Source: Phaeobacter sp. G2
GTDB lineage: Bacteria > Pseudomonadota > Alphaproteobacteria > Rhodobacterales > Rhodobacteraceae
Length of the DNA stretch: 64,000 nucleotides
Reading direction: 5' to 3'
NCBI GenBank assembly: GCA_025163595.1
Contig: CP104106.1
Location: forward strand, 41,596 to 105,595
A program made the position numbers and the translations under genes. How positions within the stretch are numbered: position 1 is the stretch's first letter; every line of letters starts with the position of its first letter. The notes beneath the pieces are model-generated. The model saw nothing but the letters and a program-made list of their open reading frames with translations, searched no databases and was not told where the DNA came from. This document shows, in pieces, positions 34,101-42,181 of this stretch.

Positions 34101-35565
34101 TATGGATGACGCCAAACGCATCCTGATCTTCTCAGATGCAGGTGGCACCGGGCGCAGCTATCACGCCGACCTTGGGGCAAAGAACCAGCGCCTCCGGGTG
34201 CATTACCTGCTCGAGCCCGGTTGGAAGGCCGACAATGCCATCCAGGGGCTCGGGCGCACCAATCGCACCAATCAGGTGCAGCCGCCGCTGTTCCGGCCGG
34301 TGGCCACCAATGTGAAAGGCGAGAAGCGGTTCCTCTCCACCATCGCGCGCCGCCTCGACACGCTCGGGGCGATCACCAAGGGGCAACGCGAGACCGGCGG
34401 TCAGAACATGTTTCGCGCCGAGGACAACCTCGAAAGCCCTTACGCACGCGCGGCGCGGCGCCAGTTCTTCTACAAGCTGCGCGCGGGCAAGATTGACGCC
34501 TGCTCCTACGCCAAATTCCAGGAGATGACCGGGCTGACGCTCGATGACGCGGACGGCACGATGAAGGAAACCCTGCCGCCGATCCAGCAGTTCCTGAACC
34601 GCTGCCTTGCTCTGAGGATTGACGTGCAAGACGCAATTTTCGAGGCCTTCGGCGGGTTCCTCTCGGCGATCATCGAAGACGCGCGGCAGGCGGGCACGCT
34701 GGATGTCGGCCTCGAGACCCTGCGCGCGGAGAAGTTCGAGATCGTCGATCGCAAGGTCATCTTCGAGCATGAGGCGACGGGGGCGACGGCCACTGCGCTG
34801 ACCGTGGAGCGCACAGACCGCAACGATCCTCTCGCCCTGCCCCGGGTCAAATCGATCTGCGCAAACACAGAGGGCGCGACGCTCTGCTGGAACACGACCT
34901 CCAAACGCGCGGCGCTGATGGTGAAGGCGCCCGCCTTCATGGACGAAGACGGTGTGCCGATCCTGCGGGTGAAACTGCTGCGGCCCATGGGAACCGAGAT
35001 CCTCGCGGCCAGCGAATTTTCGACCTCGCATTGGGAGGAGATTGATGACTCGATGTTCGAACATCTCTGGCAGACCGAAGTCGCCGCCGTGCCGGAGTTC
35101 ACCACCTCGAAGATCACGCTGATCTGCGGGCTGCTCCTGCCGATCTGGGATCGGCTGCCCGCTGACAACATGCGCATCTATCGCCTGCAGACCGAGGATG
35201 GGGAACGCGCCATCGGCCGTCTGGTCAGCCAGGATCAGCTTCTCAATGTCTACGCGCGCCTCGGTCTCGATTGTCAGATCGAGATGGCACCGCAGGAGGT
35301 GTTCGGCGCGGTGATGGACGCAAAGACGACCCTCAGCTTGCTCGGCGGTTACCAGTTGCGCCGGTCGCTCGTGATGGGGCAGCCGAGATGTGAGCTGATC
35401 GGCGCGTCCGGTGCGGCCCTGCCCGGTTTGAAGGCTTTGGGCTGCTTCACCGAGGTGATCCAGTGGAAGACGCGGGTGTTCATCCCGGTGGACGGCATTG
35501 ACGTGCTGGCGCGCGTGCTCGGCGAGCATCCGGTTGGCGCAAACGCTGCGAATGCCGCCGCATGA
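31168..35565 (+). CDS. Methyltransferase-like plus strawberry-notch-type helicase fusion
   Basis: A 1465-residue protein. An N-terminal Rossmann methyltransferase-like domain has VLEPSAGTGMLAIFA (near residue 151) and VIVMNPPFSAANH (near 216), the NPPF motif of N6-adenine-type enzymes. The strawberry-notch helicase follows: Walker A-like GDGTGCGKGRQVAG (near 521), FDESHAMANAAG (near 629), and the C-terminal lobe with GGTGRSYHADLGAK and IQGLGRTNRTNQ (near 992-1030). ATG at 31168 lies after CCGGAG. The family is frequent on plasmids and phages; DNA remodelling or protection during transfer is a reasonable guess, not established. It overlaps the Toprim gene. Confidence 0.88.
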   Translation: MNAHPHSVPLACLSEAPALPEAAGVAQNLMQAANALVPLFEAGKPIDAAAVRAVMEEAFGASDTSGAWVWKDAYEAVEVAQILMLARYGALMQRQAASPQAFLTMIERLASLAPSHTRRSEDSVRLQQFSTPLPLAAIVAQAAGFREGDLVLEPSAGTGMLAIFARTAGARLVLNELAETRRALLEQLFPDAVVSDHDAASIDDRLDRAITPSVIVMNPPFSAANHVEGRFRQATSQHVLSALARLAPGGRLVIITGESFRPSTKSFQPTFQRIGQSADVVFSAAIDGKVFARHGTTIDTRLTVIDKRAAGERETAPVEIEAVYHPICATTGDLLSAVLTHCPARRNPPPCPTSAALSVPNRQSRTNLYALRNAARKETRARAEERARHPFDDVVTAPLDYLPKAWSVPGVALQDTVYETYNLQAMRIGGAAEHPTALVQSAAMASVPPPVPTYRPVLPKSLVADGLLSAPQLESVIYAGNAHEAHLKGWFKRGEIEGQLMAAAEGDEGAFRLRKGWFLGDGTGCGKGRQVAGIILDNWLKGRRRAVWVSKSDKLIEDARRDWMALGGRESDIVPLSKFRQGSDIRLPEGILFVTYATLRSAEREGKASRLDQVTSWLGAGFDGVIAFDESHAMANAAGEKSDRGDKKASQQGLAGLALQNAVPDARVLYVSATGATVVGNLAYASRLGLWGTGDFPFVTRAEFVAAMEAGGIAAMEMISRDLKALGLYLARSLSYAGVEYEMLVHDLTPPQIAIYDSYADAYQIIHTNLEAALQASGISSETGTLNAQAKSAARSAFESNKQRFFNHLITAMKCPSLIRAIEADLAAGHSAVIQVVSTSEAVMERRLEEIPASDWDDLQVDFTPRENIMDYLMHSFPTQLFEPYTDENGDLRSRPALDADGNPIICREAERRRDDLIEHLGALAPVQGALDQILWHFGGDAVAEVTGRKRRIVKTREGRLKVENRPASSNLGETQAFMDDAKRILIFSDAGGTGRSYHADLGAKNQRLRVHYLLEPGWKADNAIQGLGRTNRTNQVQPPLFRPVATNVKGEKRFLSTIARRLDTLGAITKGQRETGGQNMFRAEDNLESPYARAARRQFFYKLRAGKIDACSYAKFQEMTGLTLDDADGTMKETLPPIQQFLNRCLALRIDVQDAIFEAFGGFLSAIIEDARQAGTLDVGLETLRAEKFEIVDRKVIFEHEATGATATALTVERTDRNDPLALPRVKSICANTEGATLCWNTTSKRAALMVKAPAFMDEDGVPILRVKLLRPMGTEILAASEFSTSHWEEIDDSMFEHLWQTEVAAVPEFTTSKITLICGLLLPIWDRLPADNMRIYRLQTEDGERAIGRLVSQDQLLNVYARLGLDCQIEMAPQEVFGAVMDAKTTLSLLGGYQLRRSLVMGQPRCELIGASGAALPGLKALGCFTEVIQWKTRVFIPVDGIDVLARVLGEHPVGANAANAAA

Positions 35566-36608
35566 ACGCGCGGCGCAGCATCGCAGACCTCTCGGCCGAT
35601 CTGGCAGATCGGGCCGAGAGCTTCTGCCGCCAGTATTTCCCCGAGGGGCGCAAGCAGGGCAACTATTGGCAGGTTGGCGATACCTCGGGGGCCAAAGGTC
35701 AAAGCCTCGCCATCCGGCTGCAAGCTCAAGGTGGGCGCAAGGCCGGATCCTGGGCCGACTTTGCGACGGGGCAATATGGCGATCTGATAGACCTGCTGCA
35801 GGAACGGCTTGGTTCGGTCACGCTCAAGGAAACGCTGAGGGAGGCGCAGTCCTTTCTCGGCGAGGCCCCCTGCGCTGCCGTACCTCGTGAAACCCGAAAG
35901 GCTGAGCGCCCGGATGCAGCCTCCAGCAAACGCATCGCGCGGGCGCGGAAGCTCTTTGCCGCAGGCAAGCCGGTCCTCGGCACTCTGGCGGCCACCTATT
36001 TGCAGGGGCGCGGGATCTCGCGCTTCGGTCCAGCGCTCCGCTATCACCCGCAGGTCTTCCTGCGCCACGGCGAGGACGGGCCTGATCCGCCGCACAGAGC
36101 CCCTGCCCTGCTGGCGAAGATCACGGACAATCGGGGCCAGATCACTGGCTGCGCGCGCACCTATCTCGACCCCTCCACCGGCGGTCTGGCCGCGATCGAG
36201 AACCCGAAGCGGATCCTTGGGCAGCTTCATGGCCATGCCATCCGCTTCTGGTCTGGCACCGGGCGCACTGATCTCATCGTCGGCGAAGGTCTCGAGAACA
36301 CCCTTTCGGTTGGCACGGCTCTGCTTGAGTTCGACCTCGCGTCTTGTCTCACCGCCACCCATCTCGGCCTCTTCATCCCGCCGCCGGGGATCAAGCGTAT
36401 CTGGATCGCGCGGGACAATGATGAAGCAGGACGCAATGCATCAAAGAGATTGCGTAACCAACTGGAATCGCGAGGAATTGCCTGTGGTGATCTCGTGCCG
36501 GCAATGGGCGATTTCAACGACGATCTGCGGGCACTTGGCAAGGATGCGCTGCGCCGGTCCCTTTTAGAGGCCATGAAAGCGCAAGGTCTGGAGATTGGGG
36601 GCGGATGA
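35562..36608 (+). CDS. Toprim-domain protein (DUF7146/primase-helicase-like)
   Basis: 348 residues, overlapping the helicase gene by four bases (ATGA). The N-terminal half resembles the zinc-free part of P4-type primases (GSWADFATGQYGDLIDLLQ). The C-terminal half is a Toprim domain with the Glu in LIVGEGLENTLSV (residue 242) and D-x-D in RIWIARDNDEAGRNA (285-287). No helicase motifs are present. It could synthesise primers or process DNA ends together with the upstream helicase. Confidence 0.82.
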   Translation: MNARRSIADLSADLADRAESFCRQYFPEGRKQGNYWQVGDTSGAKGQSLAIRLQAQGGRKAGSWADFATGQYGDLIDLLQERLGSVTLKETLREAQSFLGEAPCAAVPRETRKAERPDAASSKRIARARKLFAAGKPVLGTLAATYLQGRGISRFGPALRYHPQVFLRHGEDGPDPPHRAPALLAKITDNRGQITGCARTYLDPSTGGLAAIENPKRILGQLHGHAIRFWSGTGRTDLIVGEGLENTLSVGTALLEFDLASCLTATHLGLFIPPPGIKRIWIARDNDEAGRNASKRLRNQLESRGIACGDLVPAMGDFNDDLRALGKDALRRSLLEAMKAQGLEIGGG

Positions 36609-36743
36609 CCGCCTGCCTACCCATTGATGTCCGACAGGGCAAAGGTTCCGCCGGTTCGATCTGATCCCGTTTGGACAAGGGGAGCGATGGACCAGCGGGT
36701 CGGGGCTGAGTGCCCCTCGCCCGGGCAGCAATGCGCCCGCTAC

Positions 36744-36796
36744 CCGGAAAATTCCCCTCCCCTTTCAGGGCATTCCTCGCGGGACCAATTTTCCGG
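36744..36796 (+). promoter_or_regulatory. Long-range inverted repeat in DUF2493 leader
   Basis: CCGGAAAATT (36744-36753) and AATTTTCCGG (36787-36796) pair perfectly around a 33-base loop in the 299-base leader of the DUF2493 gene. The AT-containing stem is unusual in this GC-rich DNA. It may be an attenuator or operator. No other feature is seen in this gap. Confidence 0.45.
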
Positions 36797-36907
36797 TCCG
36801 GGTCACATTCTCCGCTTCGCTCCGATCCTGACGGATGCGGCCCGGTCGCCGCCGGTCCTGACATCGCCCCATCCAAATCGGGTCAGATCAAACAGAGGAA
36901 CCAGACA

Positions 36908-37819
36908 ATGCCCCATCAGACAGACATCCAAGAGGAGACCGGCGTGACCTCCGCCATCCTCGACCACCTCGCACTTCACGGCGCAACACCGGGACCCGGC
37001 GAGACCGATCATCGCCCCCTGCCCCAACCCGACGAGGTCGAACTCGCCATGGCGACCCTCTTTGAGACCACCATCGGCCTCCTCACCGGCAGCCAGTTGG
37101 AGGACAATATTGAAGAGATGCTCTGGTCCCTCACCTCGATCTTCCATCGCCGGCTGACCCATATCCAGAAGCTTCTCGACGACAACGAATTCGAGGTCCG
37201 GGAAAGCCTCGCGATCCAGGACGGCTCTGAGGTCGCCTCGGTCGAGCTGGAACGCCTCCAGATGATCGGGCTGAAGCTCTGGGACCATCGCGACGCTTTC
37301 GAGCAGATGCGCGATCTGGCCGTGGACCATTTCTCGGCCGCCACCGGTTCGCCCTGGCTGCCCCGCACCGGATCCAAGGTCTCGCATCGGGGTCTGATCT
37401 CCGCCGTGGTGGACAGTCGGGCCTATCTCTCGGCCAAGCGCCGCAAGGAGACCGAGGTGCACTGCCCCGAAGGCACACGGATCGCTTTTTCGGGCGGCGA
37501 CTATCAGGCCTACGACCTGATCTGGTCCGTCCTCGATGCCACCCTTGCGAAATACCCCGACATGGTGCTCTTGCACGGTGGCACGCCCAAAGGCGCCGAG
37601 ATGATCGCGGCCCGCTGGGCAGATACCCGAGGTGTCACCCAGGTGGTCTTCAGGCCCGACTGGAAGAGCCACGGGAAGGCCGCCCCCTTCAAGCGCAATG
37701 ACAAGATGCTGGAGACCATGCCCCAAGGGCTGATCGCCACCCCAGGTTCGGGTATCACAGAGAACATCGTCGACAAGGCCCGCAAGCTCGGGATCCGCAT
37801 CAAGAGGATCGGGGCTTAG
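36908..37819 (+). CDS. DUF2493 (YspA/SLOG-like) protein
   Basis: 303 residues. The C-terminal third is the DUF2493 Rossmann-like domain: RIAFSGGDYQAYDLIWSVL, then MVLLHGGTPKGAEMIAARWA, QVVFRPDWKSHGKAAPFKRN and ATPGSGITENIVDKARKLGI. SLOG folds bind nucleotides or process nucleotide-derived ligands. The N-terminal 190 residues are helical and plasmid-specific. The ATG at 36908 lies behind AGAGGA. It ends the strawberry-notch gene row. Confidence 0.8.
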   Translation: MPHQTDIQEETGVTSAILDHLALHGATPGPGETDHRPLPQPDEVELAMATLFETTIGLLTGSQLEDNIEEMLWSLTSIFHRRLTHIQKLLDDNEFEVRESLAIQDGSEVASVELERLQMIGLKLWDHRDAFEQMRDLAVDHFSAATGSPWLPRTGSKVSHRGLISAVVDSRAYLSAKRRKETEVHCPEGTRIAFSGGDYQAYDLIWSVLDATLAKYPDMVLLHGGTPKGAEMIAARWADTRGVTQVVFRPDWKSHGKAAPFKRNDKMLETMPQGLIATPGSGITENIVDKARKLGIRIKRIGA

Positions 37820-37940
37820 GCCCCGGTTCTACAATGACATCAGTCAGAGCGCCCAGTGCGGTTCGCACTTTGAGTTCGCGGAGGTGCGCAGTATTGCAGG
37901 ATTTGGTCTGTCAGACTGCTGAGTGTGTGGATGAGTATTT

Positions 37941-38297
37941 CTAGTTTGTCGCTGTCGCGGGACTTCCAAAAGCCTCGTGACGCTCACGTCGTCCCGGGAT
38001 CAGCGGGATGTTCGCCGAAAGGCGCCCCATTTCGGCCAGGAAACTGACCAATCCGACGATCGTCTTGAACTCGCGCAATTTGAAGACGCTGCGGCTCGTG
38101 ACAAGCATCTTCGCGTCCTGGCCGTCCTTCGTCACCGCGTGCACGATCCACGCGCCATACCAACTGTTATGGCGCTTCTCGGCAGTCTGGTTGCAGATCA
38201 CCTCGATGAGGTAGCCATCTGAGAGCAGATCGCGCAGGCCATCCTCGGTGACCACATTCTGTGTTGCGCCGTCCAACTGCTTATCCTCTTCACTCAT
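37941..38297 (-). CDS. Hypothetical plasmid protein (118 residues)
   Basis: ATG at 38297 begins MSEEDKQLDGATQNVVTEDG; the frame extends further upstream, but that part has poor coding character. Readable blocks are HNSWYGAWIVHAVTKDGQD, LREFKTIVGLVSFLAEMG and IPLIPGRRERHEAF. No domain is recognised. It is convergent to the DUF2493 gene and stands alone. Confidence 0.5.
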   Translation of the reverse strand: MSEEDKQLDGATQNVVTEDGLRDLLSDGYLIEVICNQTAEKRHNSWYGAWIVHAVTKDGQDAKMLVTSRSVFKLREFKTIVGLVSFLAEMGRLSANIPLIPGRRERHEAFGSPATATN

Positions 38298-38639
38298 CCC
38301 GACACGTGTCGGGATTGGAGCGGGCTCGGGCGTTTGCCTGATCTTCCGAGTCGCACACGTCGTTTGCTCAGTTTTGCGCTGCCATACGGGACATCTTCGA
38401 AGTTCGCAACGCGGCCGGGATTGAAGCTGTCGGGAAAAGATGTGCGCGTCCTCGCCTGGGCATTTCAACTTCTCCAGCCTGTGAGATCACTTTCTGCTCT
38501 AGGCCATTGGTAACTCGACCGAGGACCTCAAGACGGGCCGGTGTTGCGTTGCGACGGGTCGTGGTATGTATCGAAAGATCAGGTGTGACTGTGAAAGGAT
38601 CGTTTCGGCGTTCTTAGTTGTCGGCAGTTCACCCACCTT

Positions 38640-39212
38640 CCTTCGCGGCCACCGCACTTCTCCCAATGTCTGAGTTGCATGACATGCTGGTCGCAGCTGT
38701 CGTCCCGTCCACAAAGGTTGTCGCCGATCTTTTTCCCCTGACCCTGCGGGTCTTTCCTCGCGCAGCAAAAAGACCGGCGCCTGCCCCTCTCCAGCTCACG
38801 CTTCGCCTTCGGTGTGGCCGGGCCTTGGCCAGCTGCAAAGTGACCATCATTGCAACGCAAACAAGGAGAAGAGCAATGACCACGAACTGCATCAAATTCA
38901 CCAGCGCCGACATCGAAACCGCCAAGGGCGTCGGCTCCATCTCGACCCTGACCTTCGACCTCGACATCACGGTCGAACCCGTCGCGAGCGCGAACCCGAT
39001 GGCCCCCACGCACCGCGTCCTCGGCCGTTCCCCGCGCGGCAAGCTGGTCGAGTGCGGCGGTATCTGGAAAAAGCAGAGCAAGGAGACCGGCGCCGACTAC
39101 TACACGCTGACCATCCGCGACCACGGCTTCAACGCCAACCTCGGCAAGGCCGCGAACCAGGACGATCTGTCCCTGCAGGCCGTCATCCCCTGGGGCCCCA
39201 AAGACGCCGCGT
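38640..39212 (+). repeat. Direct repeat of about 570 bp, copy 1
   Basis: The DUF736 gene and about 235 bases of its leader are almost identical to 56348-56918 in the same orientation. The two coding parts differ by one residue (KKQSKETG here, KKQNKETG there). The leaders differ by scattered substitutions and small indels. The sequence diverges right after the stop codon. Confidence 0.9.
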
Positions 39213-39214
39213 GA
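38876..39214 (+). CDS. DUF736 family protein, copy 1
   Basis: 112 residues. MTTNCIKFTSADIETAKGVG, then LECGG-type core (KLVECGGIWKKQ) and YYTLTIRDHGFNANLG are family blocks. DUF736 proteins are found on plasmids of Rhodobacterales and Rhizobiales, often beside relaxase genes; function unknown. AAGGAGAAGAG gives an excellent ribosome site. This copy lies upstream of repABC rather than beside mob genes, and lacks the strong terminator found after copy 2. Confidence 0.85.
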   Translation: MTTNCIKFTSADIETAKGVGSISTLTFDLDITVEPVASANPMAPTHRVLGRSPRGKLVECGGIWKKQSKETGADYYTLTIRDHGFNANLGKAANQDDLSLQAVIPWGPKDAA

Positions 39215-39425
39215 CGCAAAGAATCGGCCGGGGCAACCCAGCCGATTTCCCCCCGCGTCCCTTCGCATTGACATGCATTGCCTGCATGTTGGCGCGCACT
39301 GGTTGGTGTGCTTGGTGGAAGCAACTGAAAGCTGATCGGGCATAAGGGAGATGATGACGCAATCCGTTTCGGAGAAGACTTTTCCGTCGTCCCCCACGCA
39401 CTTTAAGGCTTAGTACCTCTTGCAT

Positions 39426-39441
39426 TTTGACAGCCGTGCAA
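39426..39441 (+). promoter_or_regulatory. parS-like site upstream of repA
   Basis: TTTGACAGCCGTGCAA is an imperfect palindrome of the shape TT-NN-AC-N-GC-N-GT-NN-AA, close to the repABC parS consensus. The same 16-mer appears twice more between repA and repB (40930 and 40955). Likely RepB binding site. Confidence 0.7.
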
Positions 39442-39710
39442 TGGAGGAAAAATAAATAATAACATAAGGTTGCGGTCGTGGTCATGTGACGCGCTAATTG
39501 GCTGGAAGTCAGAGCTTACGACAGGTCATCCCAAGATATTGGGTAGGAGCCATCCGTGATCACTACAGTTTGTCGAGGCATCTAGGCCCGCTGGCAGATT
39601 GGGTGGGGTCGAGCCGCCGGGCGAAAATCATTGTTAAGACTCATTTTTCCGTGTAGATGACACTTTAATGAGCGAAATCGCTGAAAAAGCGATATTTAGA
39701 GGGCAGTCAG

Positions 39711-40922
39711 ATGCGACAACGGTCTTTTGAGGCTGATACGAAGGATCAACCCTTCGACGAGATCATCCTTCAGCAGGGAGAGCTGATTTCTGACCGTCTC
39801 AACATGTTGCGACAGGAACAGTATCCTCCAGACGCCCAGAAAGGTCTACGTCAGTTCTCTCTGGCAGAGGTTGCCTACTATCTCGGCGTGACCCAATCGA
39901 CGATCAAGAAGCTTCACCTCGAGGGCAAAGGCCCCGAGCCCGAAACGTCGTCTTCCGGCAGGCGCAGCTACTCGGCTGAGCAAATGCTGGAATTGAGAGC
40001 CTATCTGGACAAGCATGGCCGTCCCGGAAGGCGCCGTTATGTCCCCTATCGACAGCCTGGCGAAGAACTGCACGTTGTTTCTGTCGTAAACTTCAAAGGG
40101 GGCAGCGGAAAGACCACTACCGCAGCTCATCTCGCTCAGCATTTAGCGCTGAAGGGCCATCGTGTTCTTGCGATCGACTTGGATCCTCAAGCCTCACTAA
40201 CAGCTTTGCACGGTATCCAGCCTGAGCTCGACAACGTGCCCTCGCTTTATGAGACGCTCCGGTATGACGATGAGCGCAAGCCCATCTCTGAAGTAATCCG
40301 GCCGACAAACTTCCCAAACCTAGACATCGTTCCGGCAAGCCTCGAACTTCAGGAGTACGAATACGATACGCCGGTTGCTTTGACGAGCAGCGATCCCCAT
40401 GAGGGCCGCACCTTCTTCACTCGGATATCCAAGGCGCTCAGTGAAGTTGATGACCGCTATGACGTGGTCGTAATCGATTGCCCTCCTCAGCTGGGCTACC
40501 TCACGCTCACTGCTCTGACGGCTTCTTCCTCGGTAATTGTGACGGTCCATCCTCAGATGCTGGACGTCATGTCGATGAGCCAGTTTCTTTTGATGCTGGG
40601 CGGGATCATGAAGACGATCCGTGACGCCGGAGCAAACATGCGCCTGAAGTGGTTCCGCTACCTCGTAACGCGGTTTGAGCCAACAGATGGTCCTCAAAAG
40701 CAGATGGTCGGGTTCCTCCAGGCGATGTTTCCAAACCAGATGCTTTCGGCTCCTGTACTGAAATCGACGGCGATCTCCGACGCTGGGATCACCAAACAGA
40801 CGCTTTACGAAGTTGAGCGCTCTCAGTTCGTTCGAACCACTTATGACCGTGCAGTGACCTCCCTGAACGACGTCAACGACGAAATCGCCGAATTGATCCA
40901 CAAGGCTTGGGGGCGAGAATGA
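39711..40922 (+). CDS. repA: RepA, ParA-type partition ATPase of repABC
   Basis: Partition ATPase and autorepressor of the rep operon, 403 residues. An N-terminal MerR-like helix-turn-helix (SLAEVAYYLGVTQSTIKKLH) precedes the deviant Walker A (NFKGGSGKTTTAAHLAQ), and the ATPase motifs DLDPQAS and VVIDCPPQLG follow. It acts with RepB on parS sites to segregate the plasmid. GAGGGCAG lies before the ATG. It is the first gene of the operon. Confidence 0.95.
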   Translation: MRQRSFEADTKDQPFDEIILQQGELISDRLNMLRQEQYPPDAQKGLRQFSLAEVAYYLGVTQSTIKKLHLEGKGPEPETSSSGRRSYSAEQMLELRAYLDKHGRPGRRRYVPYRQPGEELHVVSVVNFKGGSGKTTTAAHLAQHLALKGHRVLAIDLDPQASLTALHGIQPELDNVPSLYETLRYDDERKPISEVIRPTNFPNLDIVPASLELQEYEYDTPVALTSSDPHEGRTFFTRISKALSEVDDRYDVVVIDCPPQLGYLTLTALTASSSVIVTVHPQMLDVMSMSQFLLMLGGIMKTIRDAGANMRLKWFRYLVTRFEPTDGPQKQMVGFLQAMFPNQMLSAPVLKSTAISDAGITKQTLYEVERSQFVRTTYDRAVTSLNDVNDEIAELIHKAWGRE

Positions 40923-40929
40923 CTGTGGT

Positions 40930-40970
40930 TTTGACAGCCGTGCAGAGCGCCAATTTTGACAGCCGTGCAA
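40930..40970 (+). promoter_or_regulatory. Two parS-like sites between repA and repB
   Basis: TTTGACAGCCGTGCAG (40930-40945) and TTTGACAGCCGTGCAA (40955-40970) lie 25 bases apart, start to start. Position and palindromic shape fit RepB-binding centromere sites of repABC plasmids. Confidence 0.75.
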
Positions 40971-41025
40971 CTGTCGAAATGCAGACTGCGCGCCGGTTGG
41001 ATTCTAACGAAGTGGAGATGACTTG

Positions 41026-42021
41026 ATGGCTCGCAAAGACCTCCTGAAGAGCGTCATGGCTGGTTCGCCGGAGCAGCCCAAGGATTCCGGGCGCTCCGGA
41101 TACGCAATGCGCGGAGCTTCGAAGTCGATGAAGGTTTCGATTGATAGCCTTGCGGAGAACTCGAAGCGTCTCCTTGAAGGCGAAACAATAGTCGAGATTG
41201 ATCCGCAATTGATCGATGTGTCATTCGTTTCGGATCGGCTTAGTGATGACGATGTTGCTTTCAACGAACTGAAAGCATCGATCGCGGCCGGTCGCCAGGA
41301 CACACCGGTTTTACTTCGACCGCATCCAGAAGCAGATGGTCGTTACATGATCGTCTTCGGGCATCGCCGTGTGCGAGTTGCATCGGCGCTCGGCCGTAAG
41401 GTTCGCGCAGTTGTAAAGCCGATGGACGACGTGGCCCACATTCTTGCTCAAGGGCAGGAGAACACTGCGCGCGCAGATCTCTCATTTATTGAGAAGGCCC
41501 TATTTGCGAAGAGCCTTTTGGATATGGGGCAAGCAAAGGACGTGATCCAGTCCGCCCTGACCATTGACGGTACTTTGCTTTCGCGCATGCTGTCAGTGGC
41601 GCAGAACGTCCCGCGGCACGTCATCGAACAGATTGGCCCAGCCAAGCAGATCGGGCGCGATCGTTGGGAGGATTTCAAGAAGTTGGCCTCGGAGCCCAAG
41701 AATGAGAAGATCCTCAAAGGAGCTTTGGAGTTCGACGGTTTTCAGGGTCTCGACAGCGATGCACGCTTCGAGTTCCTGCACAGCAAGCTAGCAGAAGCGG
41801 GCAGGGCGCCGAAAAGCCGAAAAGCGCGTGCCGCGCCCAAGAAACGTACTTGGACCGCCGGCAAAGGCCGCATCAAAGGCGTCATCGGCCGATCCGGAAA
41901 GGCATTCAGCATTTCACTCACGGCGCAAGACTCGACCGAGTTCGGGGATTTTCTCTCGGGCCGGCTTGATCAGCTGTACAGTGAATTCCTCGCGACGAAA
42001 GAGGAGCAGTCAGAACAATGA
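41026..42021 (+). CDS. repB: RepB, ParB-type partition protein of repABC
   Basis: Centromere-binding protein, 331 residues. The ParB nuclease-like domain has VLLRPHPEADGRYMIVFGHR, then RRVRVASALGRKVRAVV and the QENTARADLSFIEKALFAK box. A DNA-binding helix region follows (VIQSALTIDGTLLSRMLSVA), and the C-terminal RepB domain has the basic stretch KSRKARAAPKKRTW. ATG at 41026 follows GTGGAG. It binds the parS-like sites beside repA. Confidence 0.94.
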   Translation: MARKDLLKSVMAGSPEQPKDSGRSGYAMRGASKSMKVSIDSLAENSKRLLEGETIVEIDPQLIDVSFVSDRLSDDDVAFNELKASIAAGRQDTPVLLRPHPEADGRYMIVFGHRRVRVASALGRKVRAVVKPMDDVAHILAQGQENTARADLSFIEKALFAKSLLDMGQAKDVIQSALTIDGTLLSRMLSVAQNVPRHVIEQIGPAKQIGRDRWEDFKKLASEPKNEKILKGALEFDGFQGLDSDARFEFLHSKLAEAGRAPKSRKARAAPKKRTWTAGKGRIKGVIGRSGKAFSISLTAQDSTEFGDFLSGRLDQLYSEFLATKEEQSEQ

Positions 42022-42029
42022 TCTAGGCA

Positions 42030-42083
42030 AAAGAAAAGCCCCCAAGCAGCGTGGCCTGAGAGCTAATCTGAAAAGTTTGGTCG
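42030..42083 (-). ncRNA. Counter-transcribed RNA (ctRNA) in the repB-repC gap
   Basis: In repABC plasmids a small antisense RNA from this gap limits RepC synthesis and sets incompatibility. Here the minus strand has a full promoter (see next entry), a start expected near 42083, and an intrinsic terminator. The stem arms are GCTCTCAGG (42063-42055) and CTTGGGGGC (42046-42038), with G-T pairs, followed by TTTTCTTTTG. The predicted RNA is about 53 bases long and antisense to the repC leader. Confidence 0.8.
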
Positions 42084-42088
42084 CTTAG

Positions 42089-42117
42089 AAGATATCTCTC
42101 CCGCGAATCACTGTCAA
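42089..42117 (-). promoter_or_regulatory. ctRNA promoter
   Basis: On the minus strand a consensus -35 TTGACA (42117-42112) is followed, after exactly 17 bases, by a -10 TATCTT (42094-42089). It reads against repC. Confidence 0.8.
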
Positions 42118-42181
42118 CAAGAACGCCACTTCGGCGAACGGCTTTCTTTTGCCTCCACATAACTGGAGGTGAGAAACAGGC

